Origin: Spirochaetaceae bacterium
Lineage (GTDB): Bacteria > Spirochaetota > Spirochaetia > Treponematales > Breznakiellaceae
Length of the DNA stretch: 64,000 nucleotides
NCBI GenBank assembly: GCA_031278215.1
Contig: JAITKV010000048.1
Coordinates: 23,630-87,629 of the forward strand
Direction: 5' to 3'
Below, in pieces: positions 51,892 to 60,916 of this stretch; within the stretch, counting starts at the first letter, position 1; each line of letters opens with the position of its first letter. The position numbers and the translations under genes were made by a program. The notes under the pieces were generated by a model. It was not told where the DNA came from and searched no databases. It was given only the letters and a program-made list of their open reading frames with translations.

Positions 51892-53631
51892 ATGGCTATT
51901 ATAAGAGGCTCTATCCCTGTTGTAACCCTGCTGTGTTTGGTCCCGGCTTTTTTGCCCGCACAGATTAAGGCGGCCCCTACCCAGCCCGGTTCCGAGCCGA
52001 TCTGGGAACAGGATCTTCGGGGTACGGTAATTGGACTGCCCACGCTTCAAGCCGAATCGGCGGTGGTGGTCCTTGAGGAAGGAGAAATTAAGTCCTACAG
52101 CCGTTTTGGCAACTGGCTTTGGACCTACCATGCCAACGAAAAGCTTGTTGCCCATGTAAGCCGGTCCCGGGAGGGTACAACCTATGCCTGTACCGCCCGC
52201 GGAACGGTAATTGCCATTAACCGGGTAGGCAGGGAACTGTGGAAGCTGGAACTTGGAAGCCCCATAACGTCCCCGGTTATTGTGGGCTGGGACGGCAGGC
52301 TTTTTATACCCATAGGCTCCAAGGTGTACTGTCGAACGGCGTCGGGCTATTCCCTGTGGGTAATAGACCTGGGGAGCCCGATCTTTGTAAAACCTATTCT
52401 GGATCACCGGGGCGGCCTTGCCATGGTGCTGGATAACAATGATTTTGTCCTGCTAAGCCATTTGGGCATTATTGAACGGTTCCGGCTCAATTCTAAACCC
52501 CTCCATATCGTTCCCCTGGAACTTTCCCGGGGAAAAGATTCTTTCTTTCTTTTGTCCGCTTCCGGGGCGGTGGACAAAATGTACCGGGACGCCGACAACA
52601 AACTGGCCCGGGAATCATTACCGGCCCTAAGCCAGACCCCGGCGGCCGCCGTAAGCTGGAAAGAGAAGGTGGCCGTAACCCTTCGGGACGGCCGGGTCCA
52701 GCTTCTTTCAAGCTCCACGGGAGAAGTGCTGTGGACCGCGAATAGCCATGAAACCGCCGCGGAGCGGGGCGCCGGCAGTCTGGAGCCCTACTGGGCGGCC
52801 ATGCAGTTTGATGAACGGGGGGTTTATACCCTTTCCACCAAGGGGGCCACCGGGTTTAGGGAATCCGACGGCGCCCGGTGGTGGATCCTCCACATTACCG
52901 GGGCCGCGGCAGTTCCTTCGTTCAGCGACGAGGGGTACCTGTATTCCGGCGGTTCCGACCGCATACTCCACACCTACTGGATAGAAGAACGAAAGCGGAA
53001 CGTACCCCGGTCCATGTACGGCCCCGCGCCGGAGGGTTCCTACAAGCTGGGGAACCCTCCGCCCTCATCCTGGGCGCGGATTGGAGACGGCCGCTTTGAT
53101 CCGGTTATTGTACGCGTCATGCATGACGAAATCGAAGCGGCCATTAAGGCCGGCCAGGTGGGGCAAAACGAACCCGATTATGTGGCGTACCTAATGGAAA
53201 TGGCGGGGATTTCCCTGGCCCCGGATTACTCCCCCGTAAGGCCCCAGCTTCAAATAGGCGAACGGATCGAATGTATCAGGCTGCTCGGGTACCTGGGATC
53301 CAGAGAAACCATTCCGTTTTTGGCCAGGCTTTTTTCCGTAGACAGGGAGCCGATAGTCAGATCGGCCTGCTGTGAATCCATAGGCCGCATAGGGGTAGAT
53401 CCCACGGGGGCCGCGATCCGGGCCTTTACCTATCTTTTGGCCCCGGACAATGCCGCCATGGATCCTTCGGTTCTTATGGCCGCCGCCACCGCCACCAAGG
53501 ACCTGTGCCGTTTTTCCGGCCCCCCCCTAAGCGATGCGGGGATCCGGCTTCTGCGGGCCTTTACCGCCACAGATTTTCCTGTACCGGTTAAACGCCACGC
53601 CACCAAGGAACTGGAAAGCCTTTTTAAATGA
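51892..53631 (+). CDS. Secreted PQQ-propeller plus HEAT-repeat protein
   Basis: The 579-residue protein has a signal sequence (about residues 8-24, ending FLPAQ), then a beta-propeller with PQQ/BamB-like blades (about 35-395: WLWTYHANEKLVAHVS, GRELWKLELGSPITSPVI, STGEVLWTAN). The last 150 residues are helical and recall HEAT repeats (CIRLLGYLGSRETIPFLARL, VRSACCESIGRIGVD). It may act in the periplasm on envelope assembly, but neither part carries a catalytic motif. It starts 7 nt after the dus stop, so it belongs to the tatD operon. Confidence 0.82.
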   Translation: MAIIRGSIPVVTLLCLVPAFLPAQIKAAPTQPGSEPIWEQDLRGTVIGLPTLQAESAVVVLEEGEIKSYSRFGNWLWTYHANEKLVAHVSRSREGTTYACTARGTVIAINRVGRELWKLELGSPITSPVIVGWDGRLFIPIGSKVYCRTASGYSLWVIDLGSPIFVKPILDHRGGLAMVLDNNDFVLLSHLGIIERFRLNSKPLHIVPLELSRGKDSFFLLSASGAVDKMYRDADNKLARESLPALSQTPAAAVSWKEKVAVTLRDGRVQLLSSSTGEVLWTANSHETAAERGAGSLEPYWAAMQFDERGVYTLSTKGATGFRESDGARWWILHITGAAAVPSFSDEGYLYSGGSDRILHTYWIEERKRNVPRSMYGPAPEGSYKLGNPPPSSWARIGDGRFDPVIVRVMHDEIEAAIKAGQVGQNEPDYVAYLMEMAGISLAPDYSPVRPQLQIGERIECIRLLGYLGSRETIPFLARLFSVDREPIVRSACCESIGRIGVDPTGAAIRAFTYLLAPDNAAMDPSVLMAAATATKDLCRFSGPPLSDAGIRLLRAFTATDFPVPVKRHATKELESLFK

Positions 53632-53636
53632 ACCTT

Positions 53637-53660
53637 CCCGGTTTACCAGGATTAACCGGG
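53637..53660. terminator. Hairpin between convergent genes
   Basis: CCCGGTT (53637-53643) and AACCGGG (53654-53660) pair around a 10-nt loop just after the PQQ/HEAT stop codon. A T run is missing. Confidence 0.35.
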
Positions 53661-53680
53661 CGGGGGAATTCCGCCGGCCC

Positions 53681-54301
53681 CTATCTGCCCCGGAAGGCCC
53701 TCCAGGGGTTGATGCCGAAGCGGACAAGAAAATAGACCCAGCCCACCGCAAAGCCCGAAAGGTGGGTTAAGTGGGCCACCCCCTGCTGCATCCCGGTAAC
53801 AGAAAAAACCAGTTCCAGGGCGGTATAGCCAAGCACCATAACCGGCGCCCGCAGGGGAATAATCCCCATCACATATACAATGGAGTCGGGATAAAAGGCC
53901 GCAAAGGCCAGTTCCACCGCAAAGAGGGCGCCGGAAGCGCCTAAAAGTATGGCGTTGACCCCGGTAAAACAATAAAATCCAAAAGAAATTACCCCCGCGA
54001 TGCCGCCGGTTACCAGGTAGTAAAGCAGGAATTCTTTACTGCCCATCTGCCGTTCCACCTGGACGCCAAAGATAAAAAGCCCCAGCATATTAAAAAAAAT
54101 GTGGGAAAACCCCGCGTGGGCAAACATGTAGCTTACAAACTGCCATACCCAGCCCCTAAGGACCAGGCTGGGGATCATGGCTATATAAACGGTAATGTAC
54201 CGGTTCCAGTTCTGGGCCAGAAAAACCAGGATGGTAGTTCCGATTATATAAAAAATCACCCAGTTAAAACTGTACCGGAAAGGCCTGCGCAATATGTTCA
54301 T
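53681..54301 (-). CDS. Rhomboid-family intramembrane serine protease
   Basis: The 206-residue protein has six membrane segments. The catalytic Ser lies in LGASGALFAV on the fourth and the catalytic His in HLTHLSGFAVGW on the last, the dyad of rhomboid proteases. The early HIFFNMLGLFIFG contains the HxxxN oxyanion region. Rhomboids cut single-span proteins within the membrane. ATG 54301 has TATGGT 6 nt upstream and no Shine-Dalgarno. Confidence 0.9.
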   Translation of the reverse strand: MNILRRPFRYSFNWVIFYIIGTTILVFLAQNWNRYITVYIAMIPSLVLRGWVWQFVSYMFAHAGFSHIFFNMLGLFIFGVQVERQMGSKEFLLYYLVTGGIAGVISFGFYCFTGVNAILLGASGALFAVELAFAAFYPDSIVYVMGIIPLRAPVMVLGYTALELVFSVTGMQQGVAHLTHLSGFAVGWVYFLVRFGINPWRAFRGR

Positions 54302-54307
54302 GCCTTA

Positions 54308-54336
54308 ACCATACGCTGAAGCGCCCTCTCTTACAA
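54308..54336 (-). promoter_or_regulatory. Predicted leaderless promoter of the rhomboid gene
   Basis: TTGTAA (54331-54336), 17-nt spacer and TATGGT (54308-54313), exactly 6 nt before ATG 54301. Confidence 0.6.
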
Positions 54337-54350
54337 GCCGATAATATACC

Positions 54351-55040
54351 ATGCCTTTTTTCCGCCGCGCCAAACCGGGATTTTACCCGCGGTTTTGCAG
54401 CCTTTTTCCGGTGTTTTTTGCCCTGCCTTTTTTTCCCCTGCATGCTCAGGAGGTACTCCGGGGAGAAGTTCAGATACCCCTGGAACAGGCCCGGGGTTTT
54501 ACGGTGGAAGAAACCAGGTCCCTGAATATCGACGAAGCCCGCGCCAGGGCCCTGGAAGAAGCGGCCCGCTATTACGGGGCCATGATCTACGGCTGGTCCT
54601 TCCATTACGAGATAGGGGAACGGGCCCGGAACATCGAAGAGCATTTGGAACTTGTGCCCCTGGGCGCCATCGCCGCCGAAGATCCCCGGCTGGAATCTAC
54701 AAATTTGCAGGTTAAGGATTTTAAGCTTTATCTTTGGTCGGATTACCGTCTTTCCGGGGATCAACAGTACCGTTTATCCAAGTGGAAGACGGGAACCATC
54801 CGCAGCGTCCAAGGGTACGGCCACGGTTCCCTGGAAAATAAATACGCCGCCCTGGAAGACGCCGCCAGGGCCGCCCTGCGGTCCATGCTTAGGGGCGGCG
54901 AGCGGAACCGGCCCAAGGAAGCTTCCGGGTACATTAGCCTTAGGACCTTTCCCCGGTACTGGCTGGACCAGGGTCAATGGATGGCCGCAGGCCGTTTCCT
55001 GGTAGAAATACAGGAAATAATTCCCTTTGCGGCCTATTAG
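54351..55040 (+). CDS. Secreted protein with LPP20/FlgT-like Ala-rich helix
   Basis: The 229-residue protein has an N-terminal signal sequence (to about residue 33, ending PLHAQ). The segment SLNIDEARARALEEAARYYG resembles the helix of LPP20/FlgT-N-type envelope proteins (motif EAR.RAL..A), and the second half has ENKYAALEDAARAALRSML, a similar helix, so the protein may contain two related units. No function is assigned. It is divergent from the rhomboid gene, and a structured repeat lies 25 nt downstream. Confidence 0.7.
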   Translation: MPFFRRAKPGFYPRFCSLFPVFFALPFFPLHAQEVLRGEVQIPLEQARGFTVEETRSLNIDEARARALEEAARYYGAMIYGWSFHYEIGERARNIEEHLELVPLGAIAAEDPRLESTNLQVKDFKLYLWSDYRLSGDQQYRLSKWKTGTIRSVQGYGHGSLENKYAALEDAARAALRSMLRGGERNRPKEASGYISLRTFPRYWLDQGQWMAAGRFLVEIQEIIPFAAY

Positions 55041-55065
55041 GAAAACACACTTGGCGGCATTTATT

Positions 55066-55166
55066 CCCTGACAATTTTAAATTGTCAGGGCACTCCGATT
55101 GTAATTGTTTGTCTGGCAAAGAATTAGCTAATTCCTTACCCGACAAACCAAAATCTATTGTGTATA
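55066..55166 (+). repeat. Second copy of the structured intergenic repeat
   Basis: A perfect hairpin CCCTGACAATTT-T-AAATTGTCAGGG (55066-55090) is followed by CTCCGATTGTAATT, a 42-bp palindrome from GTTTGTC (55107) to GACAAAC (55148), and AAAATCTATTGTGTATA ending at 55166. The palindrome has alternating mismatches that keep GAATTAG/CTAATTC at its centre. The following 120 bp up to the kinase gene hold no recognised feature. Confidence 0.85.
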
Positions 55167-55286
55167 TTCGGCGTTTTCGTAGAGCTGTTCGGCCGCCAGC
55201 CGGGTTGCCGGACAAGTCTCTTAAACCGGAACAGTTCTGGACGGGACGGAGCAAAAGCGCTAGATTCTAATAGGCAGGCAGTTAAA

Positions 55287-58200
55287 ATGTCAAATGCCAT
55301 ATCCGGCTTTAGCAGCCGAAAAAACAAGCCCCCGGGACCCATACAAAAAAGCTTCCTGGCTTTTCTTGCCTTTGGCCTCTTTTTTGATCCGCTGTTTTGG
55401 GGCTGTGCAAACGACGCCCTGTCCGGAACCTTAAAGCAGGGGGCGGCGCATGCCGCCATGCCAAACCAGTACACCGTCTATACTTCCTACAAAGAAATTC
55501 CCGGAATAAGCAAGGAAGAAACAGAGGCCATTGAAGCGTTTCGCCGGACAAACCGGACCTTTATATACGGCATGGTCAATTCAACGGAATGTTTTAACGG
55601 AAGAAAGGGGCTGGAAGGTTATGCGGTCCTGTTCTGCCGGCTGCTAAGCGATCTGTTTGGAATTAGTTTTACGCCGGAGATCCGGAACTGGGACCAGCTG
55701 GCGGCAGACCTGGAGTCGGGCAGAATCGATTTTACCGGGGAATTTTCCGCCACCCCGGAACGGCTTAAACGGTATAACATGACGGGCCCCATCGCGGAAC
55801 GGACGGTGATGCTTATTACCCTTAAAAACGCTCCCGGCCCCAGCCCAGGGGGGAACAAAGACAGGCCCCGGTTTGGTTTTCTTACGGGGACCGCGGCGGA
55901 AGAACTGGTATACCCAAGCCTGGGGTATCAATTTGATCCGGTCCATTTTCAAACGGTGGATGAAGCGTACGCCATGCTCCGCCGCGGAACTGTGGATGCG
56001 TTTTTCTGGGAACTGCAAGAGGCCCGGCCGGATATATACGAGGATCTAAAAACAGAACCCTTTATTCCCTTTGTTTACAGCGCCGTATCGATGACCGCGG
56101 CAAATCCTGAATTGGCGCCTATTATTTCGGTGGTACAAAAATATTTGGATCGGGGTCTTTTTTACCGCCTTATAGAGCTCTACAACCGGGGCCACAGGGA
56201 CTTTCTTTCGCACCGGTTTTTTTCTTCATTGACAGAAGAGGAACGCTTGTATGTGGAAGCCCATTCGGGAAAGGAATCGGTTCCCCTGCTGGTGGAAACA
56301 GACAATTACCCTATTGCCTTTTACAATTCCACCGAACAGGAATGGCAGGGCATTGCCTGGGACATTATTGAACAGATAAGCGGCATAAGCGGCCTGCGGT
56401 TTACGGTAATAAACAGTACCGAATCTTCCTGGACAGAGGCCATGAAAAGCCTGGAACAGGGAGGGGGGGCCATGTCTGCGGAACTTATCTGGACCAAAAA
56501 CCGGGACGGGCGTTTCCTTTGGGGAGAAGGCTACGCAGAAGACAACTATGCGTTGATCTCGAAGGTGGAACAGCAGGACATAGAGGTCAACGACGTGCCC
56601 AGTTTCCGCGTGGGCTTTGCCCGAAACACTGCGTATGCAGAAACCTTTAAACAACTGTTCCCCCGGCAGCCCAGTTCGACGGAATATCCCAGCACAAAAC
56701 TTGCCCTGCGGGCCCTGGAAAGGGGCGATATAGATTTTTTGATGGGAACGCAAGATATGGTCTTGTCGTTTACCAATTATCTGGAAGAACCGGGCTTTAA
56801 GGCAAATCTGATTTTTGACATAAAGCTTACCTCGTCCTTTGGATTTAACCGCTCGGAAAAAGTCCTTCAATCGGTAATAGGCAAGGCCCAGGACTTGGTA
56901 AACACCGCCGCCATCGTCCGCCGCTGGCAAAGCAAGATATTCGATTACCGGGCTGCGATACTCCGGCTTAGGCAGCCCTACCTAATCCTGCTTTCGGCGC
57001 TCTTTGGAATTGTTATCCTTCTTCTTATCGCGTTTCTGCGAAAAATTAGTCATTCCCGGCAAGAGCTGGAAGTAATGGTCAGAGAAAGGACCCGGGAGCT
57101 GGAAATCCAAAGGAACGCCGCCCAAACCGCCTATAAGGTCAAAAACCGGTTTTTGGCAAATATGAGCCATGAATTACGCACCCCCTTGAACGCAATCATC
57201 GGCTTTTCGCAGGGAGAATTGGAACAGAGCCATGAACAGGCCCAGGAAAACTTAAGGGCCGTCAACCACTCCGGCATGATCCTGCTTAACATGGTTACCG
57301 ATCTGCTGGATATTTCCAGCCTTGAATCGGGCGAAATTACCCTTAATCCTGCCGATTATTCCCTGCCGGCCCTTATCAGCGCCGCCTCCGGCGCCGCCAG
57401 GCTTTTTATCGGAAAGAAGCAGATAGAATTTTCTCTTGAGGCGGATAAAAACCTGCCCCTAAAACTTCGCGGAGACAAGCCGCGGGTAGCCCAAATTTTA
57501 AACAACCTCTTAAACAACGCCGCCAAGTTTAGTTCCCGGGGATCCCTGGAACTCCGGGTAAGCTGTGAAAGGCCGGACCGGATCACGGATAGGCTGTTTC
57601 TTGTTTTCCAGGTCCGGGATACGGGAATTGGACTTGAGCCGGAGCACATGGAAAAACTTTTTACCGATTATGGCCAGGCGGATACAAGCGCCGGCCGCCG
57701 CACCGGCGGCGCCGGCATGGGGCTGTTGATTGCCAAAAAGCTTGTGGAGATGATGGACGGAAGCCTGACGGCGGCCAGCGAATTTGGCCGGGGAAGCGTT
57801 TTTACCGCCAAAATATCCCAGGGTATTGCGGACCCTTCGCCCTGGGGAAAGGATCTGGCGGAACAGCTTAGGGCCGCTGCGGGAACCGGCGCTCAAAAGA
57901 AAAAACCCTGTCTTTCCTATGCCAGGATTTTAGTGGTGGACGATGTATCCACTAACCATGCGGTGGTCCGGGGAATCGCGCGGCCCTACGGAATGACCAT
58001 AGACGCGGTTTTCTCGGGACAAGAGGCGGTGGATCGCATTGCCCAGGCAGAAGTCCGCTACGACGCCGTTTTTATGGATCACATGATGCCCGGCATGAAC
58101 GGCCTGGAAGCGGCAATCCGCATCCGCGGGCTGGGAACCGAATATGCTAAAAATATTCCCATCATCGCGCTTACCGCCAACGCCCTGCCGGAAAACGAGG

Positions 58201-58991
58201 AACTGTTCTTAAAAAACGGCTTTAACGCTTTTATGACCAAGCCCATTAACGCCGATACCTTAAATAAGGCGCTGCTTGATTGGGTCTGGGATAAAGAAAA
58301 AGAACGGCTTTCCACCACGAATCCGCCGGAAAAAACACCGGATCCGGAAAGCGGTAAAGAAGAGGAGTCTGTGCATTTAGAAAAATACCACATCCCGGGG
58401 GTGGATCTTGCCGCCGGCGTAGCCCAGTTCGGGAACGAAAAAATCTATCTGGAAATTGTTAAGGTTTTTGTCAGCGACACCCCGCATCTGCTGGAAAATA
58501 TACAAAATTGCCTGGAAGGGTTCCGCATCATGTCTGCCGTTACGGCCCTGGAGGCAATTAAAAACTACACCATCCTGGTCCACGGTATTAAGGGATCCTG
58601 TTACGGCATCTACGCCATCCCCGTGGGCGACATGGCCAAAGAATTGGAAACCGTTGCAAAGGCCCGGGATTTTAGCAGGGTCCTGGAATTAAACGCCGCC
58701 TTTGTGGGGGCCGTAAACAATCTGGTGGAAAAACTTAAGGAGATTATTCCCCAAAAAAACCCGGGAATAGAAAAATCCGCCCCGGATCCGCAGCTTCTGC
58801 AAAGAACCCTGGCCGCCGCGAAAAGCTACGATATCGAAGAAATACTAAAAACCATAGACGAGCTTGAACAGTACAGGTATCGCGAACAGGGCGGCCTTAT
58901 ACGAAAGCTGCGGTTTGCCGCGGAAAACTATGAATATGCCCAAATAGTGTCGCTGCTGGACCCCTCCGGCCCTTCTCAAGACGGTCCATAA
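55287..58991 (+). CDS. BvgS-like hybrid sensor histidine kinase
   Basis: The 1234-residue protein starts with a membrane/signal segment (about 20-40). Two tandem family-3 solute-binding (venus-flytrap) domains follow (about 75-310 and 325-560), then a membrane segment (about 565-585), a HisKA domain with the phospho-acceptor His in FLANMSHELRTPLN, an HATPase domain, a receiver (RILVVDDVSTNH; phospho-acceptor Asp in VFMDHMMPGMNG) and a C-terminal Hpt domain with His in TILVHGIKGSCYG. This gives a four-step His-Asp-His relay. No output regulator is adjacent. ATG 55287 was chosen to leave the repeat copy outside the gene. Confidence 0.93.
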   Translation: MSNAISGFSSRKNKPPGPIQKSFLAFLAFGLFFDPLFWGCANDALSGTLKQGAAHAAMPNQYTVYTSYKEIPGISKEETEAIEAFRRTNRTFIYGMVNSTECFNGRKGLEGYAVLFCRLLSDLFGISFTPEIRNWDQLAADLESGRIDFTGEFSATPERLKRYNMTGPIAERTVMLITLKNAPGPSPGGNKDRPRFGFLTGTAAEELVYPSLGYQFDPVHFQTVDEAYAMLRRGTVDAFFWELQEARPDIYEDLKTEPFIPFVYSAVSMTAANPELAPIISVVQKYLDRGLFYRLIELYNRGHRDFLSHRFFSSLTEEERLYVEAHSGKESVPLLVETDNYPIAFYNSTEQEWQGIAWDIIEQISGISGLRFTVINSTESSWTEAMKSLEQGGGAMSAELIWTKNRDGRFLWGEGYAEDNYALISKVEQQDIEVNDVPSFRVGFARNTAYAETFKQLFPRQPSSTEYPSTKLALRALERGDIDFLMGTQDMVLSFTNYLEEPGFKANLIFDIKLTSSFGFNRSEKVLQSVIGKAQDLVNTAAIVRRWQSKIFDYRAAILRLRQPYLILLSALFGIVILLLIAFLRKISHSRQELEVMVRERTRELEIQRNAAQTAYKVKNRFLANMSHELRTPLNAIIGFSQGELEQSHEQAQENLRAVNHSGMILLNMVTDLLDISSLESGEITLNPADYSLPALISAASGAARLFIGKKQIEFSLEADKNLPLKLRGDKPRVAQILNNLLNNAAKFSSRGSLELRVSCERPDRITDRLFLVFQVRDTGIGLEPEHMEKLFTDYGQADTSAGRRTGGAGMGLLIAKKLVEMMDGSLTAASEFGRGSVFTAKISQGIADPSPWGKDLAEQLRAAAGTGAQKKKPCLSYARILVVDDVSTNHAVVRGIARPYGMTIDAVFSGQEAVDRIAQAEVRYDAVFMDHMMPGMNGLEAAIRIRGLGTEYAKNIPIIALTANALPENEELFLKNGFNAFMTKPINADTLNKALLDWVWDKEKERLSTTNPPEKTPDPESGKEEESVHLEKYHIPGVDLAAGVAQFGNEKIYLEIVKVFVSDTPHLLENIQNCLEGFRIMSAVTALEAIKNYTILVHGIKGSCYGIYAIPVGDMAKELETVAKARDFSRVLELNAAFVGAVNNLVEKLKEIIPQKNPGIEKSAPDPQLLQRTLAAAKSYDIEEILKTIDELEQYRYREQGGLIRKLRFAAENYEYAQIVSLLDPSGPSQDGP

Positions 58992-59002
58992 ACTGCTATT
59001 CT
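58973..59002 (+). promoter_or_regulatory. Predicted leaderless promoter of pheS
   Basis: TTCTCA (58973-58978), 18-nt spacer and TATTCT (58997-59002), 6 nt before ATG 59009. It lies across the 3' end of the kinase gene. Confidence 0.4.
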
Positions 59003-59008
59003 TATACC

Positions 59009-60673
59009 ATGGGCAGTGATATACAAACAACGCTAAAGAATCTTCATCCCCTGGAAGTCAAAATCATCCTTCACTACAACAAAAGTGATGAACTTACCAT
59101 AGACGGGGTTGAATCAGACCTAAACCTTAAAAGCGGAAACGGAAACCAGGCCCTGTCCTGGCTTGCCGGAAAAGGCGTCGTATCGGAACTCCGGCGGGAA
59201 ACAAAATGGTTTTTTGAACTAACCGAACTTGGACGGGAGTGGAAAGAAAAGGGAACCCCCGAAGAACGGCTGATAGAGTACCTGCGGATACAGCCGGGTC
59301 AAAAAATGCCCGAAATCGCCGCGGCCCTTAAGCTGGACAACAAAGACGTGGGCAGCGCCTTTGGGTCCCTTGCCAAGCTGGGGGCGCTGGCCATGGACGA
59401 AGACAAGGGCGTGGTTATGGCGCTGCCGGAAAACGAACTGGCAAACGGCCGCCCGGCAAAGGGAAGGGCCGCGGAACACTTGGCGGCGGTCCGGGGCCTT
59501 TTTGAAAAAGCCGCCGCCGCCGAAGCCGCCGGCCGGCTTCTTGACCACGACGGCCTTTCGGAAACGGAAAGGCTTGTCATGGGAAGCCTCGCCAAAAAAC
59601 GCGCCGCCGCCGGGGCCCCGTTCCGCGAAAGCGACCGCGAGACCGTCGTGTTCGGCTTTACCGGTTCCACCCCCGAAACCGGCAGAGACGCCCTGGCGGC
59701 GGCGCTTACCGCGGCGGGCATTACCGGGGAAGAAACCGGCGCGCTGACGCCGGAAATGCTTGCCGCGGGAAGCTGGAAGGGAAGGGTCTTCCGCTCCTAC
59801 AATGTAAAAGTTCCGCCCACCCGGCTTGTTCCCGGGCGGACCAACCCCTACGTCAAATTTCTGGAAGACGTAAAAGACAAACTTTCGTCCCTGGGCTTTG
59901 AAGAATTTGACGGCCCCCTGGTAGAAACCGAATTCTGGAATTCCGACGCCCTCTTTATGCCCCAGTTCCACTCCGCCCGGGACATCCACGACGTATACCG
60001 CATCGCCGGGACCGGCGGCACAGCCGGCGGCGCGGCTTCAACAAAAGGCGCCTACGCCGAATCTATCGAAGAGCCCTGGCTTTCCAATGTGGCCGCGGCC
60101 CACGAATCCGGCGGCGCCACCGGCAGCCGCGGGTGGGGCTACAGCTTCGACAGGGAATTTACCCGCGCCCTTATCCTGCGCAGCCAGGGTACGGTGCTTT
60201 CGGCAAAAACCCTGCCCCGGGCAAAGATCCCCGGCAAATATTTCGGCATTGTCCGTTGTTTCCGCTACGACAAAGTCGACGCGACCCACCTGCCGGACTT
60301 CTACCAAACCGAGGGCATTGTCCTGGGGGAAGATGTAAACCTTAAGACCCTTTTAGGAATGCTCGAAATGTTCGCGCTGGAAGTGGCCGGCGCAAAAGAA
60401 GTAAAATACGTTCCCGGCTATTTTCCGTTTACCGAACCGTCGGTGGAAGTTCACATCAAACATCCCGTCCTGGGCTGGTTCGAGCTGGGCGGATCGGGGA
60501 TCTTCCGGCCCGAAGTTACCGAAAGCCTTGGCGTTCACGTGCCCGTCGCGGCCTGGGGAATCGGCATTGACCGCATGGCCCTTATGGCCCTGGGGCTCAA
60601 CGACCTGCGGGAACTTTTTAGCGGCGACATAGAAAACATACGGCTTAGGCGGACAAAAGAAACGGCGCTATAA
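59009..60673 (+). CDS. pheS: Phenylalanyl-tRNA synthetase alpha chain, archaeal type
   Basis: PheS is the catalytic chain of the alpha2-beta2 enzyme that charges tRNA-Phe. The 554-residue protein has the long N-terminal winged-helix repeats (about 1-200: LELTIDG-like segments, KMPEIAAALKLDNKDVGSAF) found in archaeal and eukaryotic enzymes, rather than the short bacterial coiled coil. Class II motifs follow: FDGPLVETEFWNSDALFMPQ, VRCFRYDKVDATH and motif 3 GIGIDRMALMALGLNDLREL. Spirochaetes are known to carry archaeal-type PheRS. pheT is not in the window. Confidence 0.94.
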   Translation: MGSDIQTTLKNLHPLEVKIILHYNKSDELTIDGVESDLNLKSGNGNQALSWLAGKGVVSELRRETKWFFELTELGREWKEKGTPEERLIEYLRIQPGQKMPEIAAALKLDNKDVGSAFGSLAKLGALAMDEDKGVVMALPENELANGRPAKGRAAEHLAAVRGLFEKAAAAEAAGRLLDHDGLSETERLVMGSLAKKRAAAGAPFRESDRETVVFGFTGSTPETGRDALAAALTAAGITGEETGALTPEMLAAGSWKGRVFRSYNVKVPPTRLVPGRTNPYVKFLEDVKDKLSSLGFEEFDGPLVETEFWNSDALFMPQFHSARDIHDVYRIAGTGGTAGGAASTKGAYAESIEEPWLSNVAAAHESGGATGSRGWGYSFDREFTRALILRSQGTVLSAKTLPRAKIPGKYFGIVRCFRYDKVDATHLPDFYQTEGIVLGEDVNLKTLLGMLEMFALEVAGAKEVKYVPGYFPFTEPSVEVHIKHPVLGWFELGGSGIFRPEVTESLGVHVPVAAWGIGIDRMALMALGLNDLRELFSGDIENIRLRRTKETAL

Positions 60674-60867
60674 ACAGTAGGGCGCCTCTAAACACTGAAG
60701 TTTTGGGAAAGCCCCGGGAATCAGCGGTTTTCTCCGGCGGCCTTGGACCGGAACCCAACCGGGGTTCCCGAAGGCGCCCATAACCCGCCGCGGAGGCAAA
60801 AGAAGCGCCGCCCCGGGCTTTTTGCAGGGTCCCCTGCCGGCAAACCCTAAAGAGGAAGGGCGCACAG

Positions 60868-60916
60868 GCCGCCGCGCCGACACGGGCCGCCGCGTCGGCA
60901 CGAGCCGCCGGGGCAC
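60868..60916. repeat. GC-rich 18-bp tandem repeat after tRNA-Pro
   Basis: The unit GCCGCCGCG[C/T]CG[A/G]CACG[A/G] occurs at 60868-60885 and 60886-60903, with a partial third to 60916. It lies directly 3' of the tRNA on the transcribed strand and can fold into GC hairpins. The rest of the 60674-60920 gap has a CTCTAAACACTGAAGTTTT motif (60685-60703) and no gene. Confidence 0.65.

Noticed and set aside
55158..55286. 43-codon upstream extension of the hybrid kinase starting in the repeat
   Set aside because: The start codon would lie in the conserved end of the intergenic repeat, and ATG 55287 directly precedes the signal/membrane segment.
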